A stretch of DNA of 64,000 nucleotides. Source: an uncultured Prevotellaceae bacterium. Its GTDB lineage: Bacteria > Bacteroidota > Bacteroidia > Bacteroidales > Bacteroidaceae. The stretch is taken from positions 1 through 64,000 of the forward strand of contig OMZS01000005.1 in the NCBI GenBank assembly GCA_900315565.1, given 5' to 3'. Position numbers and translations under genes: made by a program. Below are positions 1-7,659 of the stretch, one piece after another. How positions within the stretch are numbered: position 1 is the stretch's first letter; each line of letters starts with the position of its first letter. The notes below the pieces were generated by a model. That model made no database searches. It saw nothing but the letters and a program-made list of their open reading frames with translations, and was not told where the DNA came from.

Positions 1-180
1 GGTACAAAAAATATTCCAGAAATCGGCATAAAACAGGGACTATTTTAGTGCAAAAACAAACAATTTTAATACGCCTGACTTTTTAAAGTGGACTCAATAA
101 ATGCTTTATTCCAGTTATCCCTTTCAGAAGGTGCCCTGGGCGCGAAGTCTATTGTCTTGAACTCCTTGTAACTCCTTGAA

Positions 181-252
181 CTCCTTGTTTACTTTATCTG
201 CATACTCCTTGTTTACTTTATCTGCGTACTCCTTGTTTACCTTACCTGCGAA
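181..252. repeat. 24-bp tandem repeat, three copies
   Basis: Three adjacent 24-bp units start at 181, 205 and 229. Each begins CTCCTTGTTTACTTTATCTG; the third has drifted. The array overlaps the last codons of the broken C10 protease gene on the other strand. Shorter copies of the ACTCCTTG core lie just upstream (157-180), and similar text follows the WecA-like gene near 49860-49895, so it belongs to a dispersed intergenic family. Confidence 0.85.
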
Positions 253-703
253 TGTGGAATAACTATAGTTTTGCCGTTCCTGATATAGACGCCCTTTTGC
301 GGATGGCTCACCCGCCGGCCTTGCAGGTCGTAGAAGTATGCATTGGCATTGGGAGCATTAGCATTTGGCGCATCGATGGTGCCGATGGCCGTTGCGTCCT
401 TTGAAGTGACGGTGGTGCCGGGCTGTATCCCAGCACGGGCAGTGTGCGGTCGTCGGCCGATGCAATCACGTAGCCGCCACCCTCGGTGTTGAAGGCGTAG
501 AGTTCGGGCATCCCCGTCTCGGCGGGATGCATGTTAATGGTTTTCCTGGCCCGTGCAGCTGCCGTCCTGCCGCCCTTTTTCTGAAGCATGAACGAGCGTG
601 CGTTGTCCATTGCCTGCTGCTGGCTGATTTCTGCTGCTGTGAGTGCCATACTCATCATAAGCAACCATAGGATTGAATAGGTTTTTTTCATGTCTTTTTT
701 CAT
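237..703 (-). pseudogene. C10 (streptopain-like) protease remnant, catalytic domain deleted
   Basis: The first ~95 codons encode a signal peptide (MKKTYSILWLLMMSMALTAA) and a Spi-type pro-domain: ISQQQAMDNARSFML, then YVIASADDRTLPVLGYS. This is the usual start of Prevotella C10 cysteine proteases. Near position 422 the reading shifts by one base. The shifted frame continues TVTSKDATAIGTIDAP, then YFYDLQGRR and KGVYIRNGKTIVIP, the family's C-terminal tail, and stops at 237-239. Intact members are several hundred residues long with catalytic Cys and His in between; that whole region is missing. The original frame stops at 308. A TAATTTTG -7-like box lies at 721-728. I read it as an internal deletion with frameshift; a small pro-domain-only protein could still be made. 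Confidence 0.75.
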
Positions 704-738
704 TTATCTTTTTCAGGCCGCAAAATTACGAAAAGAAA

Positions 739-760
739 CCGAAAGTACCAATACTTTCGG
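739..760. promoter_or_regulatory. 9-bp perfect inverted repeat upstream of C10 remnant
   Basis: CCGAAAGTA and TACTTTCGG are separated by CCAA. It lies just upstream of the TAATTTTG box (721-728) of the remnant and downstream of fmt. It could be an operator, or a weak terminator of the fmt transcript; there is no clear T-tract. Confidence 0.4.
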
Positions 761-859
761 CCAATTATAGTGTATAAGACATAGTGATAATGTCAATAGG
801 GCTGACAATGTTGAGTTGCCAGTTTTTCTGTTGCATTAGACTTTTAGAGTTGCTTTAAT

Positions 860-1816
860 CTATACTAGTTTGCACTCCTCTATGCCACGGAAGCCGTTGA
901 GGAAGTCGCGGGCGGACATACGCTTCTTACCGGTGAGCTGGAGTTCAAGGAGCTCAAGGCCATTTATATAAAGTTGGTTCTTTTCGGTGTGGAATCCTTT
1001 TGATTGAATGTCGGGGGCGATGCGGGCTTTATAGATTTTCAGGATGGTTTGTTTGCCGTCGGGAGTGACGAGGGTGGTCCTGGCACCGGGGTATGGCGAG
1101 AGACCGCGAATGAAGTCGTAGATGCGTTTGGCGGGCTGTTGCCAGTCGATTTGACAAGTTTCTTTGAAGATTTTCGGGGCAGAGTGCAGTTCGGTGGTGG
1201 GGGCGATGAGCTGTTCCTGTGGCATGGAATCCACATGACCGTCGCCCTCAATGATGCGGTCGATGGTCTCGATGGCCACGTCGGCGCCGAGGCGCATCAG
1301 CCCGTCATAGACATACTCCACGTCGGCATCGTCGGGGATGTCGAAAGGCCGCTGCATGATGATGCGGCCCGTGTCGATGTCGTGGTCGAGGAAGAAGGTG
1401 GTGACACCCGTCTGACGCTCGCCATTGATGACTGCCCAGTTGATGGGCGCGGCTCCGCGATATTGCGGCAGCAGGGCGGCATGGACGTTGAACGTGCCAA
1501 AACGGGGCATGGCCCACACCACTTCGGGCAGCATGCGGAAAGCCACCACCACCTGCAGATCGGCGTCGTAGGCGCGCAACTGGCTGACAAACGCAGGGTC
1601 TTTCATCTTTTCGGGTTGCAGCACGGGCAGGCTGTGCTCCAGCGCGTATTTCTTTACTTCCGATGGCTGCAGTACACTGCCATGGCGTCCCACGGGCTTA
1701 TCGGGCTGGGTGACAACGGCCACCACATTGTATCCGCCCTCTACGAGCTGCTGCAGGGTACCGACGGCAAATTCGGGCGTACCCATGAATATGATGCGTA
1801 AATCCTTTTTATTCAT
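860..1816 (-). CDS. fmt: Methionyl-tRNA formyltransferase
   Basis: Cytosolic enzyme that transfers a formyl group from 10-formyl-tetrahydrofolate to initiator Met-tRNA. The N-terminal domain has the Rossmann start RIIFMGTPEFAVGTLQQL and the formyl-folate/catalytic segment HAALLPQYRGAAPINWAVIN, followed by TGVTTFFLDHDIDTG. The C-terminal OB-like domain covers roughly the last 100 residues (SPYPGARTT). The ~318-residue length is normal. I start at the ATG at 1816 (MNKKDLRIIF). An in-frame ATG at 1837 adds seven residues, but those are encoded by a GTTCAAAGTTCAA-type intergenic repeat and are unlikely to be translated. It is followed about 155 bp later, after repeat-like spacer, by the C10 remnant on the same strand. 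Confidence 0.95.
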   Translation of the reverse strand: MNKKDLRIIFMGTPEFAVGTLQQLVEGGYNVVAVVTQPDKPVGRHGSVLQPSEVKKYALEHSLPVLQPEKMKDPAFVSQLRAYDADLQVVVAFRMLPEVVWAMPRFGTFNVHAALLPQYRGAAPINWAVINGERQTGVTTFFLDHDIDTGRIIMQRPFDIPDDADVEYVYDGLMRLGADVAIETIDRIIEGDGHVDSMPQEQLIAPTTELHSAPKIFKETCQIDWQQPAKRIYDFIRGLSPYPGARTTLVTPDGKQTILKIYKARIAPDIQSKGFHTEKNQLYINGLELLELQLTGKKRMSARDFLNGFRGIEECKLV

Positions 1817-1973
1817 TGAACTTTGAACTTTAAACATTGAGTAATTGTCACACAGAGGTACAGAGTAGAAGGAGTTTTTTCTTCTCAGTTTCCTCCGTTT
1901 CCTCAGTGTGAGATTATGATATTTGTTTTTCTGTGAGAGATAATGTTATCTGTTCCTCAGTGTGAGAAGAGTC

Positions 1974-2543
1974 CTAACTCCTGATGATTTTTACCTCACC
2001 GTTGAGGCTGAGTTTGATGATGCTGCTCGGCTGGTGCGGCTTGTGCTCTTGGCGGCGGCTCCAGCACACATAGTCAACGGCATTGATGATGTCGGGGCTA
2101 ATGTCGCGGTAGTTCTGCGGGGCCGGCTGTCCGCTAATGTTGGCACTGGTGCTGACGATGGCCTTTTGGAAACGGTAGCACAGTTCGCGTGAGAACTCCT
2201 CACGGGTGATGCGCATGGCAATGCTGCCGTCGTCGGCAACGAGGTTCGGAGCCAGGTTGACGGCACCGTCAAGAATGACGGTGGTGGGCTTGTCGGCCAA
2301 CTCAATAAGGTCCCAAGCCACGTCGGGCACCAGGCGCACATAGCGTTGCAGCCTTCCTTCTGAATCGACAAGGCAGATGAGAGCCTTCGAGTCGTCGCGC
2401 TGTTTGATTTGATAGACACGGGCCACGGCCTCGCTGTTGGTAGCGTCGCATCCGATGCCCCAAATGGTGTCGGTGGGGTAGAGGATGACTCCTCCACGGC
2501 GCATCACCTCCACCGCATTTCTTATATCTTCTTCTTTCGTCAT
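1974..2543 (-). CDS. L-threonylcarbamoyladenylate synthase (Sua5/YciO/YrdC family)
   Basis: Predicted to make threonylcarbamoyl-AMP from threonine, bicarbonate and ATP for the t6A37 modification of ANN-decoding tRNAs. The 189 residues are a single YrdC domain: GGVILYPTDTIWGIGCDA near residue 17, the KQRDDSKALICLV nucleotide-binding segment, DKPTTVIL, and VSTSANISGQPAP near residue 130. There is no C-terminal Sua5 domain, so it is TsaC-like in size. The ATG at 2543 is the natural start. It is read in the same direction as fmt but separated by ~155 bp of low-complexity spacer (CTCAGTGTGAG repeats), so co-transcription is uncertain. YciO-type paralogues of unknown role cannot be excluded from sequence alone. 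Confidence 0.85.
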   Translation of the reverse strand: MTKEEDIRNAVEVMRRGGVILYPTDTIWGIGCDATNSEAVARVYQIKQRDDSKALICLVDSEGRLQRYVRLVPDVAWDLIELADKPTTVILDGAVNLAPNLVADDGSIAMRITREEFSRELCYRFQKAIVSTSANISGQPAPQNYRDISPDIINAVDYVCWSRRQEHKPHQPSSIIKLSLNGEVKIIRS

Positions 2544-2550
2544 AGTCTAT

Positions 2551-2590
2551 TAAAAACCCACCCCAACCCTCCCGAAGGGAGGGAGTTCTG
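2551..2590. repeat. REP-like palindrome CCCTCCC-GAA-GGGAGGG
   Basis: The spacer between the YrdC gene and the ClC gene holds CCAACCCTCCC followed by GAAGGGAGGGAGTT, a 7-bp GC-rich palindrome. A close relative (CCTAACCCTCCC...GGGAGGGAAC) sits inside an open reading frame near 41455-41485, so this is a dispersed REP-type element. Confidence 0.7.
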
Positions 2591-2657
2591 ATTAGCTTGG
2601 GAAATGGGGACGTGATTAACTCCTAACTCCTATCTCCTAACTCCTCACTCACTAATC

Positions 2658-4412
2658 TTACTCCGCACTCATGTCGGCCACCATCTGGCGGTATTGGGCA
2701 TAGAGACGTGTGCGGTTGATATAGCCCAGCAGGCAGTTGTCGGTGTCGAGCACGGGGAGCATGATGGCATTGGTCTGTTCGAACTTTTGCATGACATCCT
2801 CCATGGGGTCGTTCACGCCCAGTGTGCAGGGTGGGGGCGACATGAGCTGTGCCACTTGAAAGTGGGTGTAAAGTTCCGTGCGGAACATCAGGTGGCGGAT
2901 GTTGTCGATGTTGATTTCGCCGAGCAGATGGCCCGCATCGTCGAGCACAGGCAGAACATTGGAGTTGCTTCGGCTGATGGCGTGGATGAGCTTGCCCAGC
3001 CACATGTCGGGCGAAACAGCTGTATATTCGCGGTCGATGACGCTGTTGAGGCTCATCAGCGTGAGCACGGCGCGGTCGGTGTGGTGGGTGATGAGGCGCC
3101 CCTCGCGCGCCAGACGCATGCCGTAGATGCTGTGAGGCTCAAACATGATGATGACCAGATAAGCGCACACGCTAACGATGATGAGCGGGATGAACAGACC
3201 ATAGCCGCCGGTGATTTCGGCAATGAGGAAGATACCCGTCAGCGGGGCGTGCATCACGCCGGCCATCACGCCGGCCATGCCCAACAGAGAGAAGTTTTTC
3301 TCAGGGATATAAACGCCCACATTGTAGGTGTTCCACAGGCGGGCAAAGAGGAATCCGCCAAAGGCACCGATGAACAGCGACGGGGCGAATGTACCGCCGC
3401 ATCCGCCGCCACCGTTAGTGGCCGACGTGGCGAACACTTTGGTGAGCAGCACCATGGCAATATACAGTATGAGCAGGTTGCCGTGTCCGTAAAACAGCGA
3501 GTTGTTCATCACTGTATTCCAGTCGGTTATGGTCTTTCCGTTCAGCAGAATGTTGATACTGTTGTAGCCTTCGCCGTAGAGCGACGGAAAGAGGAAAATC
3601 AGCGTGCTCAGCACCACTCCGCCCAATGCCAGCTTGGCGTAGGGCTTGCCTTTCATTTTGCCGAAAAGCCATTCGCAGGCCGACATGGTGCGTATGAAGT
3701 AGAGACTCACCAGACCGCACATCACGCCCAGCAGGATGCTGGCTGGCACACGCTCGATGAGCCACTCGTTGTCGAGGGTGAAATGGAAGAGCGAGTCGGT
3801 GCCCACAAACAAATAGGTGAAGCAGGTGGCGGTGACGCTTGCAATGAGAATGGGGAGCAGCGAGGCCATGGTAAGGTCGATCATGAGCACCTCGAGCGTG
3901 AACACCAGTCCGGCGATGGGGGCCTTGAAGATGCCGGCAATGGCAGCGGCAGCTCCGCATCCCACCAAGAGCATCACGGTTTTGTTGTCCATCTTGAACG
4001 TTTGCGCCAGGTTAGAGCCGATGGCCGAGCCAGTGAGCACAATGGGCGCCTCGGCTCCCACCGAGCCACCGAAACCAATGGTGATGGCCGACGCAATGAC
4101 CGACGACCAGCAGTTGTGCCCAGGCAACCGCGAGCGTTTTGTCGAGATGGCGTAAAGTATGCGTGTGATGCCGTGCGAGATATTGTCTTTCACAATATGG
4201 CGCACGAAGAGCGAGGTAAGATAAATGCCAATGACGGGATAAACCAAGTAGAGCCAGTTGAACGACGTGTAGTCGAAACTGGCGGTGAGCAGCAGCTGTA
4301 TTTCCTTAATCAGCCAGTGCAACACAAGTCCTGCCACCGCCGCAAAGAAGCCTACGGCCAGTGCCAGCAGCAGTGTGAATTGTTTGTCGGATATGAATTT
4401 TGGTTTTTCCAT
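2658..4412 (-). CDS. ClC-family chloride channel or Cl-/H+ antiporter with CBS pair
   Basis: Integral inner-membrane protein of 584 residues with about ten hydrophobic segments in the first ~420 residues. The gating-glutamate motif reads GGSVGAEAPIVLTG (GAEAP replaces the common GREGP, but the glutamate is kept). The pore motif GGGCGGTFAPSLFIGAFGG and the late helix APLTGIFLIAEITGG are clear. The canonical GSGIP is replaced by NISHGIT, as in many Bacteroidetes members. The C-terminal ~130 residues form two CBS repeats (SPDMWLGKLIHAISRSNSNV; LMSPPPCTLGVNDPMEDVM), likely nucleotide-binding regulators. It lies 27 bp after the beta-barrel gene on the same strand, so the two are probably co-transcribed. 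Channel versus antiporter cannot be decided here. Confidence 0.92.
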   Translation of the reverse strand: MEKPKFISDKQFTLLLALAVGFFAAVAGLVLHWLIKEIQLLLTASFDYTSFNWLYLVYPVIGIYLTSLFVRHIVKDNISHGITRILYAISTKRSRLPGHNCWSSVIASAITIGFGGSVGAEAPIVLTGSAIGSNLAQTFKMDNKTVMLLVGCGAAAAIAGIFKAPIAGLVFTLEVLMIDLTMASLLPILIASVTATCFTYLFVGTDSLFHFTLDNEWLIERVPASILLGVMCGLVSLYFIRTMSACEWLFGKMKGKPYAKLALGGVVLSTLIFLFPSLYGEGYNSINILLNGKTITDWNTVMNNSLFYGHGNLLILYIAMVLLTKVFATSATNGGGGCGGTFAPSLFIGAFGGFLFARLWNTYNVGVYIPEKNFSLLGMAGVMAGVMHAPLTGIFLIAEITGGYGLFIPLIIVSVCAYLVIIMFEPHSIYGMRLAREGRLITHHTDRAVLTLMSLNSVIDREYTAVSPDMWLGKLIHAISRSNSNVLPVLDDAGHLLGEINIDNIRHLMFRTELYTHFQVAQLMSPPPCTLGVNDPMEDVMQKFEQTNAIMLPVLDTDNCLLGYINRTRLYAQYRQMVADMSAE

Positions 4413-4439
4413 TTAGTTGTTCTATGGTAACCTGACGTT

Positions 4440-5072
4440 TTACCAGAGAACGTTGATGCGGTAGCCTAGAGTCACCGACACGGTGTGCATGTGAGTCTGT
4501 CCGAGAATGCTCTTAGCCTTGGCAGACTTAGGAAGTTTGTTGAGCGAGAAGTCATATTGTGCCTCCAGCTGCAGTCTTCCCACGCTGACGGCGATGCCTG
4601 CGGGGATAGACACCAGTCCACGGTGTATCTCGTCTTTGAATCCCTCTTTGCGACCGTCAAAAGTGTATTTGGCGTTCAGGATGCGGGCAAGGTGAATACC
4701 GGTGAACAACGCAATGCCGTTGGCGATATAGTATTTACCGAGATACTGGGTGTTGAGCACGTCCAAGTGGTAGTTGTAGGGCCCGGAGTTGACGGTCTCG
4801 CCCGATTTGCTGGTGTATGGTGAGTACACGTTTTTCGATCCGATGCGCGAATAGTGGATGTCGAAAGTGAGCGACAGATGGTTGTTGAAAAACACCTCAG
4901 CGTCGCCGCCAGCCCTAGGACCAAACATCCAATCGCCTCCGTGGGTGGTGAAGTTCGAAGCGGCTGCTCCTACTTTGGGCGTGGCCCAAAGCTCCCAGAG
5001 ATTATGCTGCTGAGCACTCACGTTGCTAACGGCGGCCACCATCATCATGGCCAGTAGAATGAACTTTTTCAT
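4440..5072 (-). CDS. Outer-membrane beta-barrel protein (porin-like, OMP_b-brl type)
   Basis: 210 residues with a signal peptide (MKKFILLAMMMVAAVSNVSA, cleavage before QQ). The mature part alternates polar and hydrophobic residues, as in small 8-strand barrels: HLSLTFDIHYSRIGSKNVY, YLGKYYIANGIALFTGIHLA, GRLQLEAQYDFSLNKL, and an aromatic end HTVSVTLGYRINVLW, typical of a terminal barrel strand. It matches the general Bacteroidetes outer-membrane beta-barrel domain family; ligand and function are unknown. A strong promoter lies upstream (5108-5138), and AAGGTAAGAT near the start may help ribosome binding. It heads a likely two-gene operon with the ClC gene. Confidence 0.8.
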   Translation of the reverse strand: MKKFILLAMMMVAAVSNVSAQQHNLWELWATPKVGAAASNFTTHGGDWMFGPRAGGDAEVFFNNHLSLTFDIHYSRIGSKNVYSPYTSKSGETVNSGPYNYHLDVLNTQYLGKYYIANGIALFTGIHLARILNAKYTFDGRKEGFKDEIHRGLVSIPAGIAVSVGRLQLEAQYDFSLNKLPKSAKAKSILGQTHMHTVSVTLGYRINVLW

Positions 5073-5107
5073 CTTTTTATCTTACCTTACAATATTTTTT
5101 CTTGCTG

Positions 5108-5138
5108 CAAAGGTACGTCATGTTGGTCGGAATACAAA
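5108..5138 (-). promoter_or_regulatory. Bacteroidetes-type promoter of the beta-barrel gene
   Basis: On the minus strand TTTG (5138-5135) is followed after exactly 19 bp by TACCTTTG (5115-5108). This fits the -33 TTTG and -7 TAnnTTTG elements of the Bacteroidetes primary sigma factor. The start codon at 5072 leaves a leader of roughly 30 nt. Confidence 0.85.
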
Positions 5139-5181
5139 ATAAAAACCTGTTTTTTTTAAGTTTTGGGGTCGTTTTCTTGAT

Positions 5182-5538
5182 TTAAAACTTGATTTTCTCG
5201 AATTCCTCGTTCACGATATCCGCCAGACAAACGCCTCCCAGTCTGGCAGCCCACTTCATTCGCCGGTTGTTTTTCACCTTCGTGGCATAATAGCGCAGGC
5301 AAGTGCGAACAATTGGAATATACACCGAGGCATAGTCTTTTTCATAGATGCGCGTCATACGCAATGTATGGTGCAATCCGTCGCGCACCATTATATGTAA
5401 CTCTCTGTCGATAAGGTTTTTATAGTTCATGTCTTTAAGTGTTTTTACGTTTCGTTGTTTTGCGCTTTCCTTCTTAAGGATTTCAGGAATCCGGGAGTGG
5501 CCAATCATCGGGATGCAAGCTTGGCTATACTCACCCAT
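5182..5538 (-). CDS. Small conserved-looking hypothetical protein
   Basis: Up to 118 residues, basic, with no signal peptide or membrane segment. The segment from MNYKNLIDRELHIMVRDGLH onward, then KVKNNRRMKWAARLGG and IVNEEFEKIKF, looks like a folded small helical protein, whereas the first 36 codons look like translated leader. The true start may therefore be the ATG at 5430 (82 residues). A TACCTTTG -7 box sits at 5624-5617 on the minus strand without a clear -33 partner. I do not recognise the family. Its 3' end is about 110 bp upstream of the beta-barrel gene, which has its own promoter, so it is probably monocistronic. Confidence 0.55.
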   Translation of the reverse strand: MGEYSQACIPMIGHSRIPEILKKESAKQRNVKTLKDMNYKNLIDRELHIMVRDGLHHTLRMTRIYEKDYASVYIPIVRTCLRYYATKVKNNRRMKWAARLGGVCLADIVNEEFEKIKF

Positions 5539-5712
5539 CGGGAAAAATCATCTCAGAGTGGAGAGGGCTCTTTCGGAATAATCCACCCACATCACCTGAA
5601 CTTCTGCAACTTTGTGCAAAGGTAACACAAAAAATCGGTTGGGCGAACGAAATGACGAATTTTTTCAAGTCGTTCCTCTCGTCTCGCCGTTAGTTGTTGA
5701 TGTGGCCCTCAG

Positions 5713-5985
5713 CAGAGGGATTTTATTTCCCGACGAAATGCTGAGATTATCTAGCTTAGATTATTCGTAAGTTTTTTTTATTCTACGCTCCGCGCCTTTC
5801 AAAAACAAATAAAAACAAAAGCAAACAAGGAAAAACAGGTTTTAATTTTTTAACTTCTGTTTTAATTTGTTTTTCTTGGTTTTTCTTGGTTTTATTAAAG
5901 GCGCGGAGCGTAAATCTTCTTTCTTTGTGAATAATTCAAGCTGGATAATTTGAACGCTGTGCCGTGAAATAAAATAATCACTCTG
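5713..5985. repeat. 273-bp imperfect palindrome
   Basis: The two halves are approximate reverse complements over about 135 bp each, centred near 5849. Matching blocks run in order from the outside: CAGAGGGATT with AATCACTCTG; ATTATCTAGCTTAGATTATT with AATAATTCAAGCTGGATAAT; ACGCTCCGCGCCTTT with AAAGGCGCGGAGCGT; and poly-purine text around AAAACAGGTTTTAATT at the centre. It has no open reading frame. It may be a decayed MITE or a long cruciform-forming element. Confidence 0.75.
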
Positions 5986-5998
5986 CACACTGCTGTCA

Positions 5999-6062
5999 TA
6001 TCTCACGACGACAACCAGAAATTTACTAGAAAATTTTAGTTTATTGTCGTGAAATAATTCTG
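5999..6062. repeat. ~60-bp inverted-repeat element with TCACGAC/GTCGTGA ends
   Basis: TCACGAC (6003-6009) and GTCGTGA (6046-6052) flank a core containing TTACTAGAAAATTTTAG. A related element sits at 63111-63170 (TCTCACGACG, TTTTCTAGAAAATTT, ACCGTGAGTTATTC). Both lie 85-190 bp upstream of plus-strand -7 boxes. Confidence 0.65.
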
Positions 6063-6196
6063 CGTTGTTTGTCTATAGGCTCTTAATAACTGGCGGCAAT
6101 TGATTCATGTCAAGGTTTTCTTTCTCTTTTTCGCTTTTTCCGAGGATAAGGGCGAAAAATTCGGCCTTTTTCCTTTTTCATGTAGAATAATTGTTG

Positions 6197-6204
6197 TATC
6201 TTTG
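6197..6204 (+). promoter_or_regulatory. -7 box (TATCTTTG) upstream of the GHMP kinase
   Basis: TATCTTTG followed by CACG matches the Bacteroidetes -7 element. No exact TTTG is found 19-21 bp upstream (the region is T-rich). The leader to the start codon at 6403 would be about 190 nt. Confidence 0.5.
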
Positions 6205-6402
6205 CACGCGCAAAGACGGTGTTTGCGAATCTGCGAAAACCTAATGGTTTTCAGAAGTGGTGAAGTAAATCTTCTGTTCTGTGCCCTTTTCAGTGTATTT
6301 GTCTCCGCGCTTTTTTACAATAGAGAGCGCGGCAAGAAAAGTGTGTACAGAAGTCAGGTTTGCAAAGCCGTAGTAATGATATTTTTTCCTTAGTTTCTTC
6401 AA

Positions 6403-7608
6403 ATGGATAATCTTCACAGTGCATTCAAGACCCTTTTCGGTAACGAAGAGGCGCAGTTTCAGATTTTCTCACCCTACCGCATCTGTCCGCTCGGAGCGCA
6501 TGTCGATCATCAGCACGGACTCGTTTCGGGCTTTGCCTTCAACAGCGGCATCGACTTTCTGCTTTCAGAGACCGAAAGCGGCAAGGTGGAGATGGCATCG
6601 CTGTCGTTCGACGGTCTGATGACTTTCAACGTGCGCCGTCCTGTAGATGAGAAACAGGGCAACTGGGGCGACTATCTGCGCGGTGCCGTCTGGGCCATGC
6701 AGCACGATTTCCACCTGAAGAAAGGCCTGCGTGGCATTGTCAAGGGCTCCATGCCCATCGGCGGTGTGTCGTCGTCGGCAGCCTTGCTGTGCGGCTTTGT
6801 GTTGGCCTTGAGCCGTGTCAACGAATTGAACCTGAGTAAGATGCAGGTTATCCGTTATGCCTCGTTGGCCGAGCGCAAGTATGTGGGGCTGAACAATGGC
6901 ATTCTCGACCAGGCCTGCGTGGTGCTCTGTGAGAAAGACAAGCTGTTATTCCTCGACACCGAGACCGAGGACTATCAGTTGTTGAATTATGGAAGAAAGG
7001 CCACAGCCGGTTGCAAGCCGTTTAAGTTTGGCATCTTCTTCAGCGGCGTCACCCGCAAACTGACCGGCACCGACTATAACCTGCGTGTGTCGGAATGTAA
7101 GACAGCCGCGTGGAATATGCAGGCTTACGAGGATATTCCCCTCAAGGAATTTCAGGACACCCGTCTGCGCGATGTTGATGAGCGTCTGTTCGAGAAGTAC
7201 GAAAAGCAGATGCCCGCGCGTTTTGCCCGTCGTGCCCGTCATTTCTATACAGAGTGCGAGCGTGTGCGCAAAGGCATCGAGGCCTGGGAACAGGGTGATA
7301 TCGAGCGTTTCGGACAGTTGGTGTTTGAGAGCTGCGAAAGTTCGATGAACAACTATGAGTGCGGTTCGCCCGAGCTGATAGCCCTTTACAAAATCATGCG
7401 CCGCACCGACGGCATTTACGGTGGCCGTTTCAGTGGTGCCGGTTTCAAGGGTGCCTGCATCGCATTGGTTGACCCTGAGAAGGAAGAGAGCATCCGTGAG
7501 TTTGTCACCGCCGAGTATCTCAAGGAGTTCCCGCAGTATAAGGACTCTTTTCAGATGTTCTTCTGCGACTCGTCCGACGGTGTAGGCTTCGTAACCGCTA
7601 ACTCCTAA
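6403..7608 (+). CDS. GHMP sugar kinase, galacturonokinase-like
   Basis: A 401-residue member of the galactokinase branch of the GHMP kinases, predicted to phosphorylate a sugar at O-1. All three family motifs are present: SPYRICPLGAHVDHQHG near residue 24, the ATP loop PIGGVSSSAALLCG near residue 124, and GGRFSGAGFKGACIALV near residue 346. Bacterial galactokinase has the form GEHTDYNDG in motif 1. The Ala in GAHVDHQ and the wording of motif 3 resemble plant galacturonokinase instead, so the substrate may be D-galacturonate rather than galactose. The next gene, a nucleotidyltransferase, could convert the sugar-1-phosphate to a nucleotide sugar, feeding the same UDP-uronate pool as the downstream dehydrogenase and epimerase. 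The last codons (Ala-Asn-Ser-stop) are made of the heptamer repeat at 7599. Confidence 0.85.
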   Translation: MDNLHSAFKTLFGNEEAQFQIFSPYRICPLGAHVDHQHGLVSGFAFNSGIDFLLSETESGKVEMASLSFDGLMTFNVRRPVDEKQGNWGDYLRGAVWAMQHDFHLKKGLRGIVKGSMPIGGVSSSAALLCGFVLALSRVNELNLSKMQVIRYASLAERKYVGLNNGILDQACVVLCEKDKLLFLDTETEDYQLLNYGRKATAGCKPFKFGIFFSGVTRKLTGTDYNLRVSECKTAAWNMQAYEDIPLKEFQDTRLRDVDERLFEKYEKQMPARFARRARHFYTECERVRKGIEAWEQGDIERFGQLVFESCESSMNNYECGSPELIALYKIMRRTDGIYGGRFSGAGFKGACIALVDPEKEESIREFVTAEYLKEFPQYKDSFQMFFCDSSDGVGFVTANS

Positions 7609-7640
7609 CTCCTAACTCCTAACTCCTAACTCCTAACTCC
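7599..7640. repeat. TAACTCC heptamer, six tandem copies
   Basis: Six perfect copies of TAACTCC run from 7599 to 7640. The first supplies the final codons and the second the stop codon of the GHMP kinase gene. Shorter runs occur in other spacers (near 2620-2650 and 15015-15045). Slippage here would change only the spacer and the last one or two residues. Confidence 0.95.
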
Positions 7641-7659
7641 CGTTTCCTTCCGCAACCAA

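Larger units (their letters stand above)
5539..6402. other. 864-bp gene-free gap with two inverted-repeat structures
   Basis: No convincing gene is present. An open frame at 6100-6393 has poor composition and overlaps a promoter box. The gap holds a -7 box for the minus-strand small gene (5617-5624), the large palindrome at 5713-5985, a second inverted-repeat element at 5999-6062 and a promoter box at 6197-6204. Confidence 0.7.

Noticed and set aside
2694..4430. A 578-codon open frame on the plus strand opposite the ClC gene
   Set aside because: It lies wholly antisense to a clearly recognisable ClC protein, is rich in His/Glu/Gly with no domain, and results from the high-GC codon pattern.
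6100..6393. A 97-codon open frame upstream of the GHMP kinase
   Set aside because: It contains the -7 box at 6197-6204, has biased composition with no family resemblance, and begins next to a repeat element.
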